From Polydactylus sextarius (taxonomy: Eukaryota > Chordata > Actinopteri > Polynemidae), in NCBI GenBank assembly GCA_016801845.1, contig CM028906.1, positions 8,790,001 to 8,854,000 of the forward strand: a stretch of DNA of 64,000 nt, written 5' to 3'. This document shows, one piece after another, positions 63,735-64,000 of this stretch (position 1 is its first letter; each line of letters starts with the position of its first letter). The position numbers and the translations under genes were made by a program. Below the pieces are notes generated by a model. The model made no database searches. It was not told where the DNA came from and worked only from the letters and a program-made list of their open reading frames with translations.

Positions 63735-64000
63735 GAAAATTCCAGTAATTTTTGACCTGAGTTATTTTCACAATTGTTTGGCTAAAACCCAACTTAACCA
63801 TAGCTGCTGTGGTAACAGATTTGGGAGGAAATGACAAATGATGCCGTCCCACCAGTGGGAGTGTTTGCTGTTAGAAATCAGTAATCGCTGATCCATAGAC
63901 CTCACTGTCAGCAGTTAACACTACAATCTCTTTAGCAAGAATTTGTCATCACTGCAAACAAACCTTCAGGTGTAGACTTTTTTCTTTTCCTAGCAAATTC
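63735..64000 (+). repeat. Probable fish interspersed repeat running off the window
   Basis: AAAGGAAAATTCCAGTAATTTTTGACCTG is a typical opening phrase of a fish repeat family ('aaaggataattc..tttt.gacctg'). The rest is unique to me and continues past the right edge. Confidence 0.4.

Overview
The window looks like a piece of a teleost fish nuclear genome. The evidence is one intron-containing vertebrate gene, many (CA)n/(TG)n microsatellites, and decayed copies of repeats common in bony fish (Tc1/mariner, hAT, LINE 3' ends, other interspersed repeats). Nothing here is prokaryotic; no operon, CRISPR array or convincing RNA gene was seen. The longest open frame anywhere is about 149 codons, and most long frames lie in simple repeats.

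The only confident protein-coding gene is hdgfl3 (HDGF-like 3, a PWWP-domain chromatin reader) on the minus strand. Five coding exons were read between 7975 and 4658, with matching splice sites and phases, giving 199 residues. The last few codons lie further left and could not be placed with confidence. The CpG-rich 5' end and probable promoter lie at about 7850-8290.

Left of exon 5 (2584-4332) a non-autonomous DNA transposon with a TTAA-type target carries a near full-length but broken mariner inside it. If the terminal exon lies left of this nest, the insertion is in the last intron of hdgfl3.

Right of the promoter (about 8.3-64 kb) I see no intact gene. It is a gene desert, or possibly long introns of an unseen gene. 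It holds three Tc1-like fossils (24.2, 26.1 and 37.5 kb), a 784-bp hAT-type element with an 8-bp target duplication (48.2 kb), a THAP-domain-like remnant (44.6 kb), several LINE 3' ends (10.8, 17.1, 20.4, 39.0, 49.1 kb), many microsatellites and several perfect hairpins. Between them lie repeat-poor, more GC-balanced blocks (15, 23, 28, 30, 33, 35, 36, 41, 51, 54 kb) that read like conserved non-coding or enhancer sequence. That reading is an inference from composition and needs alignment to other fish. No clearly new biological system was found.
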